Assembly: GCA_963783855.1 (NCBI GenBank)
Contig: CAWAPE010000014.1
Span: 62,001-126,000 of the forward strand
Origin: JAKAGZ01 sp963783855
GTDB taxonomy: Bacteria; Bacteroidota; Ignavibacteria; Ignavibacteriales; Ignavibacteriaceae
Reading direction: 5' to 3'
Length of the DNA stretch: 64,000 bases
The notes under the pieces are model-generated. The model made no database searches. It was not told the origin of the DNA and worked only from the letters and a program-made list of their open reading frames with translations. A program made the position numbers and the translations under genes. Positions 59,683-64,000 of the stretch are shown here, piece after piece (within the stretch, counting starts at the first letter, position 1; every line of letters starts with the position of its first letter).

Positions 59683-60717
59683 TTACTTTTTATATGTAAT
59701 CTGATCGATTTTTTTCTCACAAAGTTTTACTACTTCCTTAGGAAGTGGTGCATAATATAAGTCTTTTGCGTAAGATTCTCCATCTGTCATTGCCCATCTC
59801 AGGAATTTTTTCAGTTCTGTTTCTTTCTTTTTGTCTTTCATATTCTTGTAAATTAACAGCCAGGTAAACCCTGAAATCGGGTAAGCATCCTTACCACCTG
59901 CATCTGTTAAAGAAACTCTGAGGTCTGCGGGCATATTTTTAACCGCTCCTGCGGCGGCGGCTGAAACTGCTGCAAAAGATGGTTCTACATAATAGCCAGC
60001 TTTGTTTTTCAATGAAGCATATGATAATTTGTTCTGTACAGCGTATGCTAATTCAACATAACCAATAGAACCTTCGGTTTGTTTAATTAACCCGGCAACT
60101 CCGTCGTTTCCTTTTCCACCGAGACCAACCGGCCATTTAACTGATTTACCAACGCCAACTTTTTTTGCCCAGTCTTTGCTTACTTTGGTTAAGTAATCGG
60201 TAAAAATATTTGTCGTTCCGCTACCATCTGAACGATGTGCAACAAGTATCGCTTCGTTGGGTAATTTTTTACCGGGGTTTATGGCTGTGATTTTTGAATC
60301 ATTCCACATTGTTATTTTTCCAAGGAAGATATCTGCCAAAACTTCGGGAGTAAGCTTTAAACCATGACCAGCTTGTGCTAAATTGTAAGATACAACAACA
60401 GCTCCCATTACTGTAGGAATATGGAGAATTTCGGTGCCCTGTTTGTCCTTAACAGCTTTCATCTCTGACTCTTTCATTGGTGCATCTGAGGCACCGAAAT
60501 CAACCGTACCTTCAATTACCTGTCTGATTCCACCACCGCTACCTATAGCCTGGTAGTTAAATTCGATTCCTGTTTTCTGATGATAAACATCAAACCATTT
60601 AGAATAAATTACATATGGGAAAGTTGCTCCTGCTCCGTTTATTTTTAGCTGTGCAAAAGATGGTGAAGAAAAGAGTCCCATCAGCACTGCTATTACTAAG
60701 ATTAATTTACCTTTCAT
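59683..60717 (-). CDS. pstS: phosphate-binding periplasmic protein
   Basis: 344 residues: signal peptide (ILVIAVLMGLFSSPSFAQ), then LKINGAGATFPYVIYSKWFD and the phosphate-binding loops SGGGIRQVIEGTVDFGASDAP and RSDGSGTTNIFTDYL, the PstS signatures. It captures phosphate and passes it to PstC/PstA. TAAAGGAGTTTAAATG is the ribosome site. No lipobox, so it is soluble periplasmic. Follows the porin by 32 bases. Confidence 0.95.
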   Translation of the reverse strand: MKGKLILVIAVLMGLFSSPSFAQLKINGAGATFPYVIYSKWFDVYHQKTGIEFNYQAIGSGGGIRQVIEGTVDFGASDAPMKESEMKAVKDKQGTEILHIPTVMGAVVVSYNLAQAGHGLKLTPEVLADIFLGKITMWNDSKITAINPGKKLPNEAILVAHRSDGSGTTNIFTDYLTKVSKDWAKKVGVGKSVKWPVGLGGKGNDGVAGLIKQTEGSIGYVELAYAVQNKLSYASLKNKAGYYVEPSFAAVSAAAAGAVKNMPADLRVSLTDAGGKDAYPISGFTWLLIYKNMKDKKKETELKKFLRWAMTDGESYAKDLYYAPLPKEVVKLCEKKIDQITYKK

Positions 60718-60749
60718 TTAAACTCCTTTATAAAAATTATTTTTATTAC

Positions 60750-61802
60750 TTAAAACTGCCAGAAGAAAGTTACTCTCGGTGTTATGTCACTATCATTTGC
60801 GCTCTGTACCGTGTGTACTTCAATGCCCGGCATAACACTTACTTTTGGAGCAACTTTAAAATCTATTGCACCAATAATTAAACCCTGTTTGTCGTTAGTT
60901 ATTGCGCTGTTGGTGTTTGGATCATAGGTGTCATAACGTCCAACAATTCCAACTTTATCTGAAACCATTGCCTTTGCCCAAACCGAGACACCAAAACCGG
61001 ATTGTGTTTCTAAGGCGCCTGTTGTTGCAAAATTATTTTGCTGGCTTTTAATAAATCCTTCAACACCTATTGAAAATGCATTGTCTTGTTTGTAGTTAAT
61101 GAATCCTGCAGCAACAAATGCTGAATTATTTTTCATCTTTCCATCGAATATATCTAACTTTGGTGCGTGAGATGCATAATCACCGTAAACTGTAAGTAAC
61201 AAATTAGAGCTTGGTTTGAACATAAGGCGCGCATAATATCTTTTATATTTATCCGTTTCTGGTTTGTTCCCCGAACCATCACCAATTTTTACCCAGTACT
61301 GTGCTACTCCCGCATCATCAAGTCTACCTTTTAAGTCGATACCAATATCTCTTGAAGAAACTATTTTGAAATAGTCCATAATTGTTTTTTCCAAAGCTCT
61401 GTAACCCCAGGCACCTTCAGATGCATCAAAAGCCGGTGTGGGAGACATACCAACGATAAGGTCTGATCCCTTGAAAACATTATTCCATTTTAACCATGCG
61501 TCTTTTACAAAAACACCTATATTAGCTCCGCTTGAAATAGCAGATTCCATTCTGAACCTTGATGAAAACTGATCATTAATTGTATAATCTGCTGTTACAT
61601 AAATTCTTCTGAACTGAAAACCATTAAGGTCTTTATTAGCCGGGTTAATTGCGTTTGCATTATAGAAAAGGTCGCCGAACATTAATCCGCTAAATTTAAC
61701 CGGCCCAACTGCACCAACTGCGTTTTTATCCTGCGCGTTGGCATTAAAAATAAGAAGAGTTGCGAAGAGGATGGAAAAAATAGTGAAAAGTTTTGCTCTC
61801 AT
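60750..61802 (-). CDS. phosphate-selective porin-like outer-membrane protein (OprP/OprO type)
   Basis: 350 residues: signal peptide (IFSILFATLLIFNANAQD), then a beta-barrel rich in alternating aromatic strands (FSGLMFGDLFYNANA, FRRIYVTADYTIND, DSDITPRVTFFWQF), ending in aromatic F as outer-membrane porins do. It opens the pstSCAB operon, so phosphate entry is its likely role. An 11-bp-periodic Pho-box-like array (61857-61911) lies 55 bases upstream, with AAAGGACAAACA as the ribosome site. Confidence 0.85.
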   Translation of the reverse strand: MRAKLFTIFSILFATLLIFNANAQDKNAVGAVGPVKFSGLMFGDLFYNANAINPANKDLNGFQFRRIYVTADYTINDQFSSRFRMESAISSGANIGVFVKDAWLKWNNVFKGSDLIVGMSPTPAFDASEGAWGYRALEKTIMDYFKIVSSRDIGIDLKGRLDDAGVAQYWVKIGDGSGNKPETDKYKRYYARLMFKPSSNLLLTVYGDYASHAPKLDIFDGKMKNNSAFVAAGFINYKQDNAFSIGVEGFIKSQQNNFATTGALETQSGFGVSVWAKAMVSDKVGIVGRYDTYDPNTNSAITNDKQGLIIGAIDFKVAPKVSVMPGIEVHTVQSANDSDITPRVTFFWQF

Positions 61803-61856
61803 TGTTTGTCCTTTGTTTGTTATAGAATACTTAATACTAAATTATTTTCGTATTCA

Positions 61857-61911
61857 AATCTATGAAGCCAGTATTAAGACACTATTAAGACAATGTTATG
61901 AAATTGTTAAG
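61857..61911 (-). promoter_or_regulatory. Pho-box-like array of five 11-bp direct repeats
   Basis: Minus strand: CTTAACAATTT, CATAACATTGT, CTTAATAGTGT, CTTAATACTGG, CTTCATAGATT, each starting with C and set exactly 11 bases apart. PhoB/PhoP binding sites are 11-bp direct repeats (E. coli TGTCA-N6, B. subtilis TTAACA-N5), which matches the position before the porin-pst operon. Confidence 0.75.
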
Positions 61912-61992
61912 CCTTTGGGGCAGGTTTGTTGGTTGTTTTGAAGTGTTTGGCAATGATTGCATTTTCTGAATTTGCCTGACTAAATTTATAAA

Positions 61993-62190
61993 TCAGACCT
62001 CTGTTATATCCATTTTATAGGAATTATATATCAACCGATATTCCATTTGCCATTCATTCTCTTTAATACCAGAAATGTCATTTACTAATTTGTGATGTGT
62101 TGCAATTTGATAATGTTTTTCGTCCGGTTTAAATTCTTTTTGGAAAATATCGGTGTCTATGTTGAGTATCTCAACAAATTCGTTTTTCAT
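61993..62190 (-). CDS. small hypothetical protein
   Basis: 65 residues, MKNEFVEILNIDTDIFQKEF..., with a strong AAAAAGAGGTAATT ribosome site before the ATG, so translation is likely. It lies between the porin's Pho-box-like array and the second 11-bp-periodic array. No domain recognised. Confidence 0.55.
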   Translation of the reverse strand: MKNEFVEILNIDTDIFQKEFKPDEKHYQIATHHKLVNDISGIKENEWQMEYRLIYNSYKMDITEV

Positions 62191-62317
62191 AATTACCTCT
62201 TTTTAATAGACAGAACGCTGCTTTCAGCGCCCTGAATCACTAATTAAGGAGGAAATACTTTTTGTTTAAATTCAAAAAATATACAGGAGAAATATAATCA
62301 GCGAATAATGCCCGGAT

Positions 62318-62361
62318 GTTAAGAAAACATTAATTGAACATTAAATAATTGTTAACTGTCC
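62318..62361 (+). promoter_or_regulatory. second 11-bp-periodic TTAA array (putative Pho box)
   Basis: GTTAAGAAAAC, ATTAATTGAAC, ATTAAATAATT and GTTAACTGTCC stand in exact 11-base register, the TTAA core matching the array before the pst operon. It lies 88 bases before the TPR-like gene at 62450. AT-richness makes chance matches possible. Confidence 0.5.
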
Positions 62362-62449
62362 TTATAACAGCTAAAAACAAAAAATAATTCCATTCATCCG
62401 GTTTTTTTATTATTTTTCTTTCTCCCATAAAGTTTGGAGCACTTATTTT

Positions 62450-62935
62450 ATGTCTGACGAAAAGAAGCGGGAAATTGAAAAAATATTCAGAGAATCAAAC
62501 TCTTCTACTGAGCTTTTTGACGCTTTTAGAATAGCAATATCCAATAAAATTCCTGATTCGGATCTTTATAAAACTCTCCTATGGAATAAAGTTCTTTCAG
62601 CTGATGAGATTGCAATGTATGCTGAAAAAATAACTAAAGAGTTCCCGGAAAATTCATATAATATTTTTTTGTGGGCCGGACAAATATACGGAGCAAGTTC
62701 TGTTTTTGGTGAGTATCATGAAAGTGCTGTTAAATATTTCAAAAAGGCCGCCCTCATAAATGAATCAACTGCCGAACCATATATTTTATTGGCGGGCACA
62801 TATAATAAAGAATTAAACATTCCTCCCTTTGATGATCTTATAAGTATACTTGCAGGATGGGATAGAAAAAACAGAAGAAAAAAGCAGGCTTTGTTTTATA
62901 ATATCGGACCTGTATATGCAGAAGGGAAATATTGA
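62450..62935 (+). CDS. TPR-like helical hypothetical protein
   Basis: 161 residues, almost all helical, with paired-helix repeat patterns (YNIFLWAGQIYGASSVFGEYHESAVKYFKK; AEPYILLAGTYNKEL) resembling TPR units. No signal peptide; cytosolic. The basic C-terminus (WDRKNRRKKQ) may contact nucleic acid or protein. A Pho-box-like array precedes it, so it might belong to a phosphate-starvation response; unproven. Confidence 0.65.
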   Translation: MSDEKKREIEKIFRESNSSTELFDAFRIAISNKIPDSDLYKTLLWNKVLSADEIAMYAEKITKEFPENSYNIFLWAGQIYGASSVFGEYHESAVKYFKKAALINESTAEPYILLAGTYNKELNIPPFDDLISILAGWDRKNRRKKQALFYNIGPVYAEGKY

Positions 62936-62986
62936 AAACTCACGCAGGTTTAGAAGTCTGGGTGAAAGGTATCAAAAAGACAAATC

Positions 62987-64000
62987 TTAAAACTTGTAAC
63001 CGATAGAAAAATAAAAGAGGACATCTCCCCACGAGATCGGGTTATCTGGCAGATTTTTTTTGAACTTAAAGCTTCTTCCTACCGAAAATTCTGCAGGACC
63101 GATGGGTGTATCGAAGGCCAGACTTGCTCCTATTCCATGTCTTAAATCTTTAAATCTAATTTGTTCGGGAAATTCCCAAGTTGAACCAAGATCATACCTG
63201 ATTTTAAAATATGTGGTGAAAAAAATATTAACTGGCAACAGATAGCGATATTCAAAAGAAGCAAGGAAAAGCTGCCGCCCCCTGTACTCATAATCATGCA
63301 TACCAAAAAAAGACTCCTGTCCGCCCAGGGCATACTGCTGCGATAGAGGTAGTGTTTTGTCACCAAATCCAAGTTCTATTCTCGGGCTAAATGTGTTATG
63401 CTTGCCAACAGTAATATAATTCTTATAAGCAAAACCTATTTTTTGAAAACCGATATCGCCGCCAAAAATAGTCTGTCCGGTTTCATAAAAAGCAGAAAAA
63501 TAGAGGCCTTTGTTCGGGAAAGGATATTTGTCTTGTGTATCAATTGTTGAGCTGACCTTAAACGTTGCTAATTTAATTTTATATGTGCTTGCCGGGGTCC
63601 CTGATAAATTTCTAACTTCATCAATTTCATATTTTCCGTTAAAAATAAGATTTCCAAATTTTTCTACCTGTGTTCCCACAGAAACCGAAAGGCCATAATT
63701 TTTTTGCCTGTATTCCCCATTTTCAGATCTCGAAAATCTTGTGTCTGAGGTTTCCGGATCATCTTTATAAGAGTATATATCCCGGAAATTATAAAAGGCA
63801 TTGATGTTATAAGTAAGATAGCTATCAAAAACTCTGTTGGCTTTGTGTTCAAGAATATACGAGCCGTTCCGTGTTCCGGAAAACAAAAGTAACCCAAGCT
63901 CCGAACCAGAACCAAAAATATTCTCATCCCTAAGGTCGAGACTAATCTGCGCTTTATATTCATTATCAACACGGAAACCAAACCTCAATAAACTTGATAC
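62987..64000 (-). CDS. outer-membrane BamA/patatin-type beta-barrel protein (5' end cut by window)
   Basis: The frame runs open past the window's right edge, so the N-terminal part is missing; the 338 visible residues are beta-barrel. Strand patterns (AQISLDLRDENIFGSGSELG, YSLTYNINAFYNFRD-like segments, FDTPIGPAEFSVG, VLFYFSIGYKF ending in aromatic F) match BamA/TamA-like Omp85 barrels, which in this phylum also follow patatin-like phospholipase domains. So it is either an outer-membrane assembly factor or an autotransported patatin esterase. ATG-like starts near 63988 are internal. Confidence 0.75.
   Translation of the reverse strand, partial: VSSLLRFGFRVDNEYKAQISLDLRDENIFGSGSELGLLLFSGTRNGSYILEHKANRVFDSYLTYNINAFYNFRDIYSYKDDPETSDTRFSRSENGEYRQKNYGLSVSVGTQVEKFGNLIFNGKYEIDEVRNLSGTPASTYKIKLATFKVSSTIDTQDKYPFPNKGLYFSAFYETGQTIFGGDIGFQKIGFAYKNYITVGKHNTFSPRIELGFGDKTLPLSQQYALGGQESFFGMHDYEYRGRQLFLASFEYRYLLPVNIFFTTYFKIRYDLGSTWEFPEQIRFKDLRHGIGASLAFDTPIGPAEFSVGRSFKFKKNLPDNPISWGDVLFYFSIGYKF

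Noticed and set aside
1..64000. tRNA, rRNA, CRISPR and insertion sequences
   Set aside because: Looked for cloverleaf arms with GTTCGAATC-type loops, rRNA blocks, spaced identical repeats and transposase motifs; none found by eye.

Overview
The window is low-GC, densely packed bacterial chromosome. It looks like a member of the Bacteroidota/Chlorobi assemblage, most likely the Ignavibacteria. Support comes from a TTG-N19-TAnnTTTG promoter upstream of metH, a TonB receptor with a carboxypeptidase-like N-terminal domain, a DUF3078 outer-membrane protein, many short lipoproteins and signal peptides, multiheme cytochrome c, and scattered AGATTTCTC...CGAAATGACA intergenic repeats. The species cannot be named from the sequence alone. 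I see no tRNA, rRNA, CRISPR array, prophage or insertion sequence.

Layout. 1-4.4 kb: partial epimerase-like gene, a DUF134 regulator behind a perfect palindrome, a seven-heme cytochrome, a repeat-filled gap with a gene relic, and an MFS transporter. 4.4-7.8 kb: a two-component module in which a cyclic-nucleotide-binding-domain histidine kinase is paired with a receiver domain fused to a thioredoxin-reductase-like flavoprotein lacking the redox CxxC. 8-14.8 kb: small accessory proteins (pentapeptide repeat, GyrI-like, GNAT, DinB, YhcH, Gre-like, a HisH-like protein without its catalytic His, thioesterase, MscS, lipoprotein). 14.9-20.3 kb: a sucrose operon (fructokinase, SPS-SPP fusion, sucrose synthase). 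20.5-23.7 kb: SnoaL-like protein, membrane acyltransferase, SlyD-type PPIase, rhodanese, thioredoxin. 24.3-27.1 kb: molybdate uptake operon modA-mop-modB-modC, with modC frameshifted. 27.2-38.0 kb: exported MEMO protein, PGPGW and EamA membrane proteins, dCMP deaminase, TPR protein, a tandem-MerR regulator with a 32-bp palindrome in front of an alpha/beta hydrolase, DUF2156 protein plus a BcrA/BcrB-like ABC exporter, DUF302, M23 peptidase. 38.1-43.1 kb: copper delivery pair (SCO1, PCuAC) and metH under a SAM-I riboswitch/attenuator. 43.2-50.8 kb: HldD, acidic protein, NUDIX, frameshifted membrane hydrolase, monoheme lipoprotein, beta-propeller lipoprotein, and a quinone oxidoreductase/SDR/ALDH cluster. 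50.9-57.0 kb: TonB receptor, alpha/beta hydrolase, DUF3078, glycogen synthase. 57.0-62.2 kb: porin-pstSCAB operon behind an 11-bp-periodic Pho-box-like array. 62.4-64 kb: TPR-like gene with a second 11-bp-periodic array, and a partial outer-membrane barrel gene.

How it fits together: the genes suggest a heterotroph with respiratory electron transport (multiheme c, copper delivery to an oxidase), controlled phosphate and molybdate uptake, and the ability to make and reuse sucrose and glycogen. The most unusual items are the receiver-flavoprotein two-component module, the tandem-MerR/palindrome/hydrolase unit, the HisH-like protein behind three TGAC-N6-GTCA palindromes, and the paired 11-bp-periodic arrays around the pst locus. 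Two genes (modC and the 45.3-kb gene) are broken by single-base changes in homopolymers, which may be sequencing errors.
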